Positions 56,398 to 64,000 of a stretch of 64,000 nucleotides of DNA are shown one piece after another. Both the position numbers and the translations under genes were made by a program. Location: NCBI RefSeq assembly GCF_013522925.1, contig NZ_JAAMQU010000005.1, positions 62,001 through 126,000 on the forward strand. Direction: 5' to 3'. The stretch's first letter is position 1; each line of letters opens with the position of its first letter. This stretch comes from Pseudomonas japonica (GTDB lineage Bacteria > Pseudomonadota > Gammaproteobacteria > Pseudomonadales > Pseudomonadaceae). The notes beneath the pieces were generated by a model. That model did not search any database. It worked only from the letters and a program-made list of their open reading frames with translations, and was not told the origin of the DNA.

Positions 56398-57450
56398 ATG
56401 TACGAGCAAAGCCAACAATTCGCCAGCGACAACTACTCTGGCGTGTGCCCGGAAGCCTGGGCGGCAATGGAATTGGCCAATCAGGGCCATCAGCGCGCCT
56501 ATGGCGATGATGAATGGACGGCCCGGGCGGCGGACCATTTCCGCCGCTTGTTCGAAACCGACTGCGAGGTGTTTTTCGCCTTCAATGGCACGGCCGCGAA
56601 CTCGCTGGCCTTGTCGGCCTTGTGCCAGAGCTACCACAGCGTGATCTGCTCGGACGTCGCCCACGTGGAAACCGACGAATGCGGTGCGCCGGAGTTCTTC
56701 TCCAACGGTTCCAAATTGCTGACCGCTCGCAGCGAAGCCGGCAAGCTCACTTCTGAGGCTATCCGTGAGATTGCCTTGAAGCGCCAGGATATCCACTACC
56801 CCAAGCCTCGTGTGGTCACGCTGACCCAGGCCACGGAAGTGGGCACGCTGTACCGGCCCGATGAGTTGAAGGCCATCAGTGCAACCTGCCGCGAACTGGG
56901 GCTTAACCTGCACATGGACGGCGCCCGCTTCGCCAACGCCTGCGCCTCGCTGGGTTGCAGCCCGGCCGAGCTGAGCTGGAAGGCTGGCGTGGACGTACTG
57001 TGCTTTGGCGGCACCAAGAATGGCATGGCCGTGGGTGAGGCGATTTTGTTCTTCCGCAAGGAACTGGCCGAGGACTTCGATTACCGCTGCAAACAAGCAG
57101 GCCAGTTGGCGTCGAAGATGCGCTTCCTATCGGCGCCGTGGGTAGGTTTGCTGGAAAACGACGCATGGCTGCGCCATGCCCGGCACGCCAACGGCTGTGC
57201 CCGCCTGTTGTCAGAGCTGATTGCCGACATCCCTCAGGTGAGCCTGATGTTCCCGGTAGAAGCCAACGGCGTGTTCCTGAATATGCCTCAGCCAGCGCTG
57301 GCATCACTACAGGGCCGTGGCTGGCGGTTCTATACCTTTATCGGCGGCGGCGCGCGCTTCATGTGCTCGTGGGACACCAGTGAAGCCCGGGTGCGGGAGC
57401 TGGCAGCGGACATTCGTGCGGTAGTGGACGGCATCGCTGCGCCCTTGTAA
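56398..57450 (+). CDS. ltaE: Low-specificity L-threonine aldolase
   Basis: This 350-residue PLP enzyme splits L-threonine or allo-threonine to glycine and acetaldehyde. The PLP-lysine motif is FGGTKNGMAVGEA, and NGTAANSLALSALC and MDGARFANA line the active site. It is divergent from glyA, so the genes around glycine are grouped. The ribosome site GGAAG is close to the ATG. Confidence 0.94.
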   Translation: MYEQSQQFASDNYSGVCPEAWAAMELANQGHQRAYGDDEWTARAADHFRRLFETDCEVFFAFNGTAANSLALSALCQSYHSVICSDVAHVETDECGAPEFFSNGSKLLTARSEAGKLTSEAIREIALKRQDIHYPKPRVVTLTQATEVGTLYRPDELKAISATCRELGLNLHMDGARFANACASLGCSPAELSWKAGVDVLCFGGTKNGMAVGEAILFFRKELAEDFDYRCKQAGQLASKMRFLSAPWVGLLENDAWLRHARHANGCARLLSELIADIPQVSLMFPVEANGVFLNMPQPALASLQGRGWRFYTFIGGGARFMCSWDTSEARVRELAADIRAVVDGIAAPL

Positions 57451-57471
57451 ATCTGCTTTAGGGCGACACAT

Positions 57472-57530
57472 TTCGCGAGCTTCGCCCGCTTCCAATAAGG
57501 CGAAGCTGCTCCCACAGCGATCGGTGGGCG
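57472..57530 (-). repeat. REP-like element between ltaE and the chemoreceptor gene
   Basis: TTCGCGAGCTTCGCCCGCTTCC is the reverse complement of the family core found at 9923, 14165 and 48625, followed by a degenerate partner (AAGGCGAAGCTGCTCCCACAG). It lies between convergent genes. Confidence 0.65.
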
Positions 57531-57531
57531 A

Positions 57532-59466
57532 CTACAGCTTGAAACCACCCATCTGCCGCCGGAGCGCCTCGGCCAGGGCCATCAGCGTCTGGCATTGCTC
57601 GCGGCAGTCGCGCACTTCAGCCGCAGTCGACCTGGCCAGGTCGGAGATACCTTGCACGTTACGGTTGATCTCCTCGGTGACCGCCGACTGCTCTTCGGTA
57701 GCGGTGGCAACTTGATGGTTCACATCGCTGATTCGTTCCACCTGGCCGCTGATCGCCGCGAGCGACGCTCCTGTGCGCTGGCTCGCGGCTACCCCCGTAC
57801 CGGTCGCCGCTTGCCCGGCCTGCATGGAAACGACCGCGTTCTCCGCGCCCTGCTTCAAGCGCTGGATCATGGCCTGGATCTCGTCGGTGGAGGCCTGGGT
57901 ACGCTGCGCCAGGGTTCGCACTTCATCGGCCACTACCGCAAAGCCTCGGCCGAGGTCCCCGGCGCGCGCCGCCTCGATTGCGGCGTTCAGCGCCAGCAAG
58001 TTGGTTTGCTCAGAAATACCCCGGATCACGCCAAGCACCTGGTCGATAGAGGCAACCTCGTTGGCGAGCTGCTCCACCGCCTCGGCAGCCAGGCCAATAT
58101 CGTCGCTCATGCGCTGGATGTGCGTGAGCGATCCCTCGACCACCCGGCCCGCCTGCGCGGCTTCATCCCTCGCCGCTTGTGATTCACCTGCCGCCGTGCC
58201 CGCGTTTCGGGCGATCTCTTGCACCGTCAGCCCCATTTCATGCACCGCAGTGGCGACCATGTCGGTCATTTCCTGCTGCCGGGCGGCGCGGGCCGTGGTG
58301 TTCTCCACCACTTCGCTCACCCGGGTTACGGTTTGGCCCAGCCGCTCGGTAGTGGTCAGCACCTCGCCGATAAGCGTTCGCTGGCTTGCCAGAAAACGGT
58401 TGAAGCCCCGGGCCAGATCGCCGAGTTCGTCCTTGCGTGCCTCGTCCAGGCGGTGGGTAAGGTCCCCGCCGCCGCTGCCGATCTGCACCAGTGCCGAGGT
58501 AACCTGGCGGATAGGCCGCACCAGGCTGCGCGCCAGCCATACCACCAGGGCCAGGCACAGCAGCGCTACACCCAGGCCGATCAGGCTGGCGGTAACGGTA
58601 GCTTGATGAGCTTCGGCAAAGATCTGCGCTTCCGGCACTTCGGCAACCAATGTCCAGTTCACTTCTCGCAGGGGCAAGGCAAGCGCGATCCAGGGCTCAT
58701 CGTTGCGCTCGAAACGAGCGTCCGTCAGGGTGGTTTTACCCAATAGCGCACCGGCGGCGGCGGCGCCGATCTGCTCGGTAAGGGTTCGCTTGCCGCTGAA
58801 GTGGGCATCCGGATGCACCTGGATCATGCCATCGGGACGTACCAGGTAAACCTTGCCGCTAGCTCCGAAGGCATAGTTGCGCACCAGCGTGGCCAGCTTT
58901 TCCAGGCTCAGCCCTAGCCCCGCCACGCCTAATGGCCGGCCGTTGGCCTCAACCCGTTGGTCGATGAACAGCGTGAGCGCACCGGTGGCGGCATCGGTAT
59001 CAATGGCCAGCGAGCGTGCCTGGCCGCTGTCCAGGAAGCTGTAAAACCAGGCATCCTTGGGGTCTTTTCGATCTAGCGTGCGTTCCAGGCCAGACGCAGT
59101 GTAGTAATGCCCCGACCCTGCCGGAGCGATCATCGTGGTGAATGCTTGTTGTTCGGCCTTTACGCCGGCGAGATAACGCACGAAGGCATCTGCCTGGGAG
59201 GGGTCTTCACCGCTCGCCAGCCATTCCTTCAGCAGGGCATTGCTGGCGATGGCGCTCGCAGCACCCAGAGGCCCGGCCAGCAGGCGCTCGATGTCGTTGC
59301 GAGTCGCCTCGATGCTGGCCGGCAACGCCGTGTCAACCAGGTAACGCTTGGCCAGGCGGTCGATCACAGCGGTATACAAGCCCACCACGATCAGCAGGCT
59401 GATAATCAGCGCTGCGCCCATGCTCAAGATCAACTTCCACTGGATACTGCGTTGCCAAAGCTGCAT
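57532..59466 (-). CDS. Methyl-accepting chemotaxis protein with dCache-type sensor
   Basis: This 644-residue receptor has a first transmembrane helix at residues 10-33, a periplasmic domain of about 250 residues with Cache features (DAWFYSFLDSG, TGALTLFIDQRVEANGRPLGVAGLGLSLEKL), a second helix around 285-308, HAMP, and the signalling coiled coil with the invariant tip EQTNLLALNAAIEAARAG. It ends MGGFKL without a CheR/CheB pentapeptide. From memory, the McpH purine receptor of P. putida lies at the same position next to ltaE, so a purine ligand is possible but not shown. GAGGAGCC precedes the ATG at 59466. Confidence 0.93.
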   Translation of the reverse strand: MQLWQRSIQWKLILSMGAALIISLLIVVGLYTAVIDRLAKRYLVDTALPASIEATRNDIERLLAGPLGAASAIASNALLKEWLASGEDPSQADAFVRYLAGVKAEQQAFTTMIAPAGSGHYYTASGLERTLDRKDPKDAWFYSFLDSGQARSLAIDTDAATGALTLFIDQRVEANGRPLGVAGLGLSLEKLATLVRNYAFGASGKVYLVRPDGMIQVHPDAHFSGKRTLTEQIGAAAAGALLGKTTLTDARFERNDEPWIALALPLREVNWTLVAEVPEAQIFAEAHQATVTASLIGLGVALLCLALVVWLARSLVRPIRQVTSALVQIGSGGGDLTHRLDEARKDELGDLARGFNRFLASQRTLIGEVLTTTERLGQTVTRVSEVVENTTARAARQQEMTDMVATAVHEMGLTVQEIARNAGTAAGESQAARDEAAQAGRVVEGSLTHIQRMSDDIGLAAEAVEQLANEVASIDQVLGVIRGISEQTNLLALNAAIEAARAGDLGRGFAVVADEVRTLAQRTQASTDEIQAMIQRLKQGAENAVVSMQAGQAATGTGVAASQRTGASLAAISGQVERISDVNHQVATATEEQSAVTEEINRNVQGISDLARSTAAEVRDCREQCQTLMALAEALRRQMGGFKL

Positions 59467-59652
59467 GGTGGCTCCTCGAGGCGTACCTGCCACGCGCCCA
59501 CAGGCGTACTGCCAGTAGCTCGCGCGCCCAGCGGCGCGGTACGGCACCGCGCCTTGCCCTCAGTGGACCGCAAGCAGCGCTTCACTGCTCAACCCTGCTG
59601 CAGCGGGGCGACCAAGCGGCTTATGCTGGCTGAGTGAGCGAAGCGGCGTTGA

Positions 59653-59955
59653 TTACTCCGCCGCCTTTCCCACGGTCCGCTCGAGCTGTTCTACCGTGGC
59701 GTTGACCTGGCTTTCGTATTCTTCCAGCGCCAGCTGGTGCTCACGACGAGCCTCCAGCAACTGAGAGCAGATGTTCATGGCGGTGAGCACCAACAAGCGG
59801 TCGCCCAGCAATGTGGGGTGCTTCTTCTTGGTCTCGGCCAGGCTCGCCTTGAGCATCATTGCCGCATCGAACAAGGTTTGTTCCTGATCGGCCGGGGCAC
59901 GCAGGGTGTAGTCGCTGCCGAGGATTTCGACTACCCGCGTGGTGTTCTGGCTCAT
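59653..59955 (-). CDS. zapA: Cell division protein ZapA
   Basis: This 100-residue protein carries the ZapA fold: RVVEILGSDYTLRAPADQEQTLFDAAMMLKASL and VLTAMNICSQLLEA, with a C-terminal coiled coil. ZapA bundles FtsZ filaments at the Z-ring. It overlaps the preceding TIGR02449-type gene by four bases. The usual downstream neighbours, 6S RNA and a 5-formyl-THF cycloligase gene, are absent here. Confidence 0.93.
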   Translation of the reverse strand: MSQNTTRVVEILGSDYTLRAPADQEQTLFDAAMMLKASLAETKKKHPTLLGDRLLVLTAMNICSQLLEARREHQLALEEYESQVNATVEQLERTVGKAAE

Positions 59956-60182
59956 GCGCCAGCCGGTTCGGGGCTGACGCGCTGGATCAGGGCCTGAATG
60001 CGCGCCGCGGTAGCGCCTTGCTGTTCTTCCTGCTCCAGCAGGGAGATCTGCAGGCTGTCGTTCTCATCCCGGGCTTGCGCCAGCTCGGCGCTCAGCTTGC
60101 CATTCGCCTCGGCCAATTGACGGTTCTGCTCGAGCAGTTCGCCGACCAGTGTTTCTAGTTTGTTAAGGGATGCTTCCAACAT
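59952..60182 (-). CDS. TIGR02449-type coiled-coil protein
   Basis: This 76-residue protein is almost entirely coiled coil (LEASLNKLETLVGELLEQNRQLAEANGKLSAELAQARDEND) and resembles the small ZapB-like proteins encoded before zapA. The ATG at 60182 is the only start giving that fold. The 214 bases upstream, up to the gbcB end, hold no recognised gene. Confidence 0.88.
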   Translation of the reverse strand: MLEASLNKLETLVGELLEQNRQLAEANGKLSAELAQARDENDSLQISLLEQEEQQGATAARIQALIQRVSPEPAGA

Positions 60183-60396
60183 GAGAGGTACTCGAAACCA
60201 GGGGTGAAGATGAAGGGCGCGTACGATAAGAAAAAAGCGCGCGCCTCGCCAGCGCGAAGGTATGAACAGGCATGAAAATACAAGATGAAGCCTGCCGCTT
60301 CGCGTTGGGCATGGACTCGAGGATAGATGCCGGGTTCCCGGGCTACGGTGACAACGGACCAACGGTCGACGACATGCCCCGCAGCTCCACCCTCCC

Positions 60397-61497
60397 TCAA
60401 TACTCGATCCGCACATCCCCCTTGGGCACGCTGCAGCACGCCAGGATGTACCCCTCGGCTTCGTCTTCCTCTGTAATGCCCCCGTTGTGCTCCATCTCTA
60501 CCTCGCCGCTGAGCTTGAGCACCTTGCAGGTGCCGCAGATGCCCATCCCACAGGCCTTGGGAATGGTAAGCCCCAGCTTGGCGGCTGCGGCGTGGACTGT
60601 TTCCCCCGGGGTTACGCGGATGCTCTTGCCGGTGTCCACGAACTCCACCTGGTGCAGGTCTGCGGCGGGTACCTCCGGCGCGTCGGCGGCTTGCTCGGCT
60701 TGTTCCACCGCATCCGCGCGCGCCTCGGGGGGCGTGGCGCCAAAGGATTCTTCGTGATAGCGCCGCATGTCAAAGCCGGCCTGGTCAAGCAGCCGTTTCA
60801 CTGCCGTCATGTACGGGGTAGGACCGCAGCAGAACACTTCCCGGTCGAGGAAGTCCGGTGCCATGAGCTCGAGCATCGGGCGGTTCAGGTAACCCCGGTA
60901 TCCAGCCCAGGGTTCACCCAGGCCGTGTTTCTCACAAATGATATGCAACGCGAAGTTGGGAATACGCGCCGCCATCTGCTCCAGCTCGCGGTGGTAAATG
61001 ATGTCCTTGGGAGAGCGGGCGCTGTGCACAAAGATCATGTCCACATTGGCGTTGGTGTCATAGAACCAACGGGCCATGGACATCACCGGGGTGATCCCCA
61101 CCCCGCCGCTCAGGTACAACACCCTGGTAGAGGGGTAATCCATGGCATTGAACAGCCCCACCGGGCCATGCACCGCCAGCTCCTGGCCCTCGTGCAGGGT
61201 GTCATGCAGCCAGTTGGAAACGCGCCCGCCCGGCACACGCTTGATGGTAATGGAGAAGCTGTAGGGCACCGAGGGTGAGCTCGAAATGGTGTAGGAGCGC
61301 ATCACCGGCTGGCCGTCGATTTCCAGCTCCAGGGTCACGAACTGCCCGGGCTTGAAGAAGAACATTACCGGCTGGTCGGCCATGAAACAGAACGTGCGTA
61401 CATCCCAGGTTTCCTGAATCACCTTGACGCAGCGAACGACATGACGGCCATTGGCCCAGGTCTGGGTGGTGACCGGGTTCAGGAAATTATCAGACAT
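60397..61497 (-). CDS. gbcB: GbcB, ferredoxin/flavin reductase of glycine betaine demethylase
   Basis: This 366-residue reductase moves electrons from NAD(P)H to GbcA. It has a FAD-binding domain (RSYTISSSPSVPYS), an NAD domain (VLYLSGGVGITPVMSMARWF, FCCGPTPYMTAVKRLL) and a C-terminal 2Fe-2S ferredoxin domain with CGMGICGTCKVLKLSG and a later cysteine pair in ILACC. The start at 61497 is chosen because MSDNFLNPVTTQTW is the family N-terminus; an upstream extension of 39 residues is unsupported. It is divergent from gbcA. Confidence 0.95.
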   Translation of the reverse strand: MSDNFLNPVTTQTWANGRHVVRCVKVIQETWDVRTFCFMADQPVMFFFKPGQFVTLELEIDGQPVMRSYTISSSPSVPYSFSITIKRVPGGRVSNWLHDTLHEGQELAVHGPVGLFNAMDYPSTRVLYLSGGVGITPVMSMARWFYDTNANVDMIFVHSARSPKDIIYHRELEQMAARIPNFALHIICEKHGLGEPWAGYRGYLNRPMLELMAPDFLDREVFCCGPTPYMTAVKRLLDQAGFDMRRYHEESFGATPPEARADAVEQAEQAADAPEVPAADLHQVEFVDTGKSIRVTPGETVHAAAAKLGLTIPKACGMGICGTCKVLKLSGEVEMEHNGGITEEDEAEGYILACCSVPKGDVRIEY

Positions 61498-61799
61498 GCT
61501 TGCCACTCCATAGCCGACCACCGGCCTTGTGGTCCCGATTCTGCGTGGCGCCCGTGCAGCGAACTTTCCTGTTCGCGACATCGGCATGCTCATGGCGACC
61601 AGCCTTGCCAGCACTGGCTCGGGTGGTCGGGAACGGATTCGGCCATGTCGCCCATGGATAAGGTTCGCCGCCTGCTCCCAAGCACACTCGCCACATATCG
61701 GTCGCAGCCTCGATGCAAGGTTGCGGCGCCACCGTGAAGCGCGATCCCGCGCGCCCCTACAGCCCTGCCGCCGGCGCGCCGGCCTTGAGGATTTTAACG
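61498..61799. promoter_or_regulatory. Divergent gbcB-gbcA control region
   Basis: This 302-base gap carries both promoters. In Pseudomonas these genes are activated by the AraC-type regulator GbdR in the presence of betaine or dimethylglycine. A partial dyad around 61621-61670 (GGTCGGGAACGGATTCGGCC and neighbouring CCATG/CATGG) is a possible regulator site. I cannot match it to a published GbdR consensus with confidence. Confidence 0.4.
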
Positions 61800-63095
61800 A
61801 TGGACGTCACCCAGAACCTGAGCCTTGGCGATCCGCTGGAACCCGCGCGCAGTGCCACCGCCCATATGCTGCAAACCCGGGAGCGCACGTTCTCGTTGCC
61901 GCAGCCGTTCTACACCGACGAAAGGCTCCACGAGATCGATATGCAGGAGATCTTCCACAAGGAGTGGCTGATCGCTGGCATGACCTGTGAAATCCCGAAG
62001 AAGGGTAACTACCTCACGCTGGAGATCGGCAAAAACCCGGTGATCGTGGTGCGCGGCGTAGACAACGCCATCCATGCCTTCCATAACGTGTGCCGCCACC
62101 GCGGCTCGCGCTTGTGCGCGGGCGAAAAAGGCAAGGTCGCCAAGCTGGTATGCCCTTACCACCAATGGACCTACGAGCTGGACGGCCGGTTGCTGTTCGC
62201 CGGCAGCGAAATGGGCGATGACTTCGACATGAAGGCGTACGGCTTGAAGCCCGTGCACGTGAAGAACGCCGGTGGGTATATCTTCATCAGCCTGGCGGAC
62301 AACCCGCCCGCCATCGACGAGTTCCTCCATACCTTGGCTCATTACATGGAGCCCTACGACATGGAGAACACCAAAGTGGCTGTGCAAACCACCCTGCGTG
62401 AAAAAGCCAACTGGAAGCTGGTGCTCGAGAACAACCGCGAGTGCTACCACTGCAACGGCTCTCATCCGGAACTGCTCAACACCCTGCTGGAGTGGGACGA
62501 CACCAACGACCCGCGCGCCAGCCAGGCCTTCAAGGACCATGTGGCCGAATCCGCTGCGGCCTGGGAAGCGGAGAAGATCCCTTACTTGCACACCAGCTTC
62601 GGCCTGCGCAACCGCATCGTGCGCATGCCGCTGCTCAAGGGCACCGTTTCCATGACCATGGACGGCAAGCCTGGGTGCAGCAAGCTCATGGGTCGGATCA
62701 AGAACCCGGACCTGGGCTCGATGCGCATCCTGCACCTGCCCCATGCCTGGAACCACTGCATGGGCGACCACGTGATCGTGTTCACCGTATGGCCGATCAG
62801 CGCGCAGGAGAGCATCGTTACTACCAAGTGGCTGGTGCACAAGGACGCCGTGGAAGGCGTGGATTACGACCCTGCTCGCCTGCGCCAGGTATGGGACGCC
62901 ACCAACGACCAAGACCGTCGCCTGGCCGAAGAAAACCAGAAGGGCATCAATTCAACGGCGTATCAACCTGGGCCGTATTCGAAAACCTATGAGTTTGGCG
63001 TGGTCAATTTCATCGACTGGTACAGCGAGCGGATGCTTAATAACCTTGGCGCCGAGCCGGCGGCGTATTTAAAGGGTGTGGCGGCGCACGAGTAG
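61800..63095 (+). CDS. gbcA: GbcA, Rieske oxygenase of glycine betaine demethylase
   Basis: This 431-residue non-heme iron oxygenase removes one methyl of glycine betaine to give dimethylglycine and formaldehyde. The Rieske cluster ligands are C98, H100, C118 and H121 (CRH and CPYH), and the mononuclear-iron site is in NNRECYHCNGSHPEL. The ATG at 61800 (MDVTQNLSLG) is chosen over the longer frame starting 61713, and GAGGAT lies nearby. Formaldehyde from this reaction is the expected substrate of FdhA in the same window. Confidence 0.96.
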   Translation: MDVTQNLSLGDPLEPARSATAHMLQTRERTFSLPQPFYTDERLHEIDMQEIFHKEWLIAGMTCEIPKKGNYLTLEIGKNPVIVVRGVDNAIHAFHNVCRHRGSRLCAGEKGKVAKLVCPYHQWTYELDGRLLFAGSEMGDDFDMKAYGLKPVHVKNAGGYIFISLADNPPAIDEFLHTLAHYMEPYDMENTKVAVQTTLREKANWKLVLENNRECYHCNGSHPELLNTLLEWDDTNDPRASQAFKDHVAESAAAWEAEKIPYLHTSFGLRNRIVRMPLLKGTVSMTMDGKPGCSKLMGRIKNPDLGSMRILHLPHAWNHCMGDHVIVFTVWPISAQESIVTTKWLVHKDAVEGVDYDPARLRQVWDATNDQDRRLAEENQKGINSTAYQPGPYSKTYEFGVVNFIDWYSERMLNNLGAEPAAYLKGVAAHE

Positions 63096-63096
63096 G

Positions 63097-63735
63097 TCAC
63101 TGTGGCCTACGCACGGCAACAAGCTCGATAGCTCGAGGGGGCCGACGCCCAAAGGCCTGGCGCCCCCATTGCACCGCCAGTGCCCCTCTACCTAGCGCGG
63201 TAAGGGTAGTGGCGGCAACGGATGCGATTTTTGCGGCATCGCTGTCAGTAACCATGCCGATCACCCATGCGGCGCTGCTGCCCGCCATCAGCGTGACGTC
63301 TACCCCGACCATCAGTTTCGAGGGGGGCGAAACCCGGTACCCTGTGAACATCATCGCTCCGTAGGCCACGATCCCCAGCGCGCCCATGATATCGCTCAGC
63401 AGGTCCAAGGCTTCCTGGCCACTCGGGTCATGTCGGTTAACCGGGTCGCCCTGGCAATAGGTATAGGCATTAAGGCCGCCTTGGCCAAACGGTGACAGGG
63501 CATCCGGCTGGCAGAACCGCATCGTGGCGGGCTGATAAAGGCGGCGGCCATTGCCCAGCTGGTACCCGCCCCACGGCTCGCGTCGCTGCCCTGTGTAGCC
63601 GAGCAGGCCTGCCGTGTCTGGAACGGCTTCGTACCCGAACGGCTGGTATACGACCCGTAGTTTCAAGCGGCGCAATACGGTCCCTGCGCAGTCATGGCCC
63701 AAAAGGGCCTTCCGGCTGTGATCAGCGCAGGGCAT
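63097..63735 (-). CDS. Orphan RHS-core protein with hydrophobic C-terminus
   Basis: This 212-residue protein has the short lead-in and RHS tail (GLLGYTGQRREPWGGYQLGNGRRLYQPATMRFCQPDALSPFGQGGLNAYTYCQGDPVNRHDPSGQ) typical of Pseudomonas orphan RHS tips. The sequence after the core is Ala/Gly-rich and hydrophobic, with two probable membrane segments. GGAGGAGGT lies five bases upstream of the ATG at 63735. The start overlaps the end of the upstream gene by 14 bases. It converges on gbcA with one base between stop codons. Its role is unknown. Confidence 0.8.
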   Translation of the reverse strand: MPCADHSRKALLGHDCAGTVLRRLKLRVVYQPFGYEAVPDTAGLLGYTGQRREPWGGYQLGNGRRLYQPATMRFCQPDALSPFGQGGLNAYTYCQGDPVNRHDPSGQEALDLLSDIMGALGIVAYGAMMFTGYRVSPPSKLMVGVDVTLMAGSSAAWVIGMVTDSDAAKIASVAATTLTALGRGALAVQWGRQAFGRRPPRAIELVAVRRPQ

Positions 63736-64000
63736 AGCCGACCTCCTCCACTCCAACTTGATAGGCCCCTTGGTAATAGTTTTCCCTTCGCAGCCCGGAT
63801 ACACGCCCTAAAACCTTTCGCCAGCCTGCCTTTCGAGCCATTGGGGCGTAAACGGAGGCGCGAAGCAGCGACGAGGCAACGCCCAGGCCGATGCTCACCC
63901 AGGCCAGGGAATCCTGGGCGGGGCGGTCCCCTTGCTGGACGCCCGCGATCACCGCAGACACCACTGAGGCCGCCCCTGCCAAGAGTGCGAGCCTGGTACC
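63722..64000 (-). CDS. C-terminal part of an orphan RHS-type protein (5' truncated by the window)
   Basis: The minus-strand frame is open from the window edge to 63722 and encodes 92 residues. The pattern LLAGAASVVSAVIAGVQQGD...SIGLGVASSLL resembles the hydrophobic tail of the neighbouring RHS protein, so it is probably the end of a paralogous gene. Its stop lies 14 bases inside the next gene. The RHS core itself would be outside the window, so the assignment is inferred from the tail and context. Confidence 0.6.
   Translation of the reverse strand, partial: GTRLALLAGAASVVSAVIAGVQQGDRPAQDSLAWVSIGLGVASSLLRASVYAPMARKAGWRKVLGRVSGLRRENYYQGAYQVGVEEVGYALR

Noticed and set aside
59467..59652. 6S RNA downstream of zapA
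   Set aside because: The gap has the right size, but I could not recognise the conserved closing stem or central bubble; a covariance search is needed.

Overview
The window is a high-GC gammaproteobacterial chromosome segment, most likely from the Pseudomonas putida group. Several things point there: a complete pqqFABCDE cluster with a trailing S9 peptidase, a bioBFHCD run, a malate synthase G gene, an OprD-family porin, a soxBDAG-glyA-purU-fdhA sarcosine/formaldehyde block, gbcA/gbcB, a VgrG, orphan RHS-core genes, and an RsmY-type RNA preceded by a canonical GacA site. From memory, the order pqq / Pmp3 / acyl-CoA dehydrogenase / GGDEF / acyl-CoA dehydrogenase / bio / glcB, and fdhA / sox / glyA / ltaE / chemoreceptor / gbc, is that of P. 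putida; no database search was possible.

Layout. 1-6123: the 3' half of an exopolysaccharide operon (GH39-like hydrolase, two glycosyltransferases, a WcaJ-type initiating transferase, a Wza-type export lipoprotein). 6233-13933: PQQ biosynthesis, with the 23-residue pqqA precursor isolated between an upstream promoter/hairpin and a downstream attenuator. 13930-19755: a Pmp3-family peptide, the RsmY-type sRNA with its GacA palindrome, two FadE-like acyl-CoA dehydrogenases around a membrane GGDEF protein, and tandem PsrA-type operators. 19820-24903: a type VI secretion island in which vgrG faces a glycine-zipper candidate effector followed by three tandem paralogous membrane proteins, probably immunity proteins, in AT-richer DNA. 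24924-29725: a small conserved protein and bioBFHCD on the minus strand. 29809-36030: comF-like gene, modE, PhoX-type phosphatase, srkA, rarD, a DnaA-box-bearing gap and a GcvR-like ACT protein. 36307-46212: glcB, OprD porin, response regulator, a cNMP/CBS/DUF294 protein overlapping a DnaQ-like exonuclease, a retropepsin-like protein, an acyltransferase, a DUF2780-like protein and a small membrane protein. 46402-47259: an orphan RHS-core gene with a possible clan-CD peptidase-like tail. 47376-63095: one-carbon and glycine-betaine catabolism. Here GbcAB demethylates betaine, SoxBDAG oxidises sarcosine to glycine and methylene-THF, GlyA makes serine, PurU and FdhA handle formyl and formaldehyde units, LtaE is an aldolase, and a dCache chemoreceptor plus a zapA / TIGR02449 pair are interspersed. 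63097-64000: two overlapping orphan RHS-type genes, the second cut by the window edge.

The most unusual items are the vgrG-linked effector with three tandem immunity-like paralogues, the orphan RHS genes, a cluster of perfect DnaA boxes near 35.4 kb, and the regulatory sites (GacA, PsrA) that could be placed by sequence alone. Long antisense open frames opposite high-GC genes were treated as shadows. No tRNA, rRNA, CRISPR array, prophage or insertion sequence was recognised.
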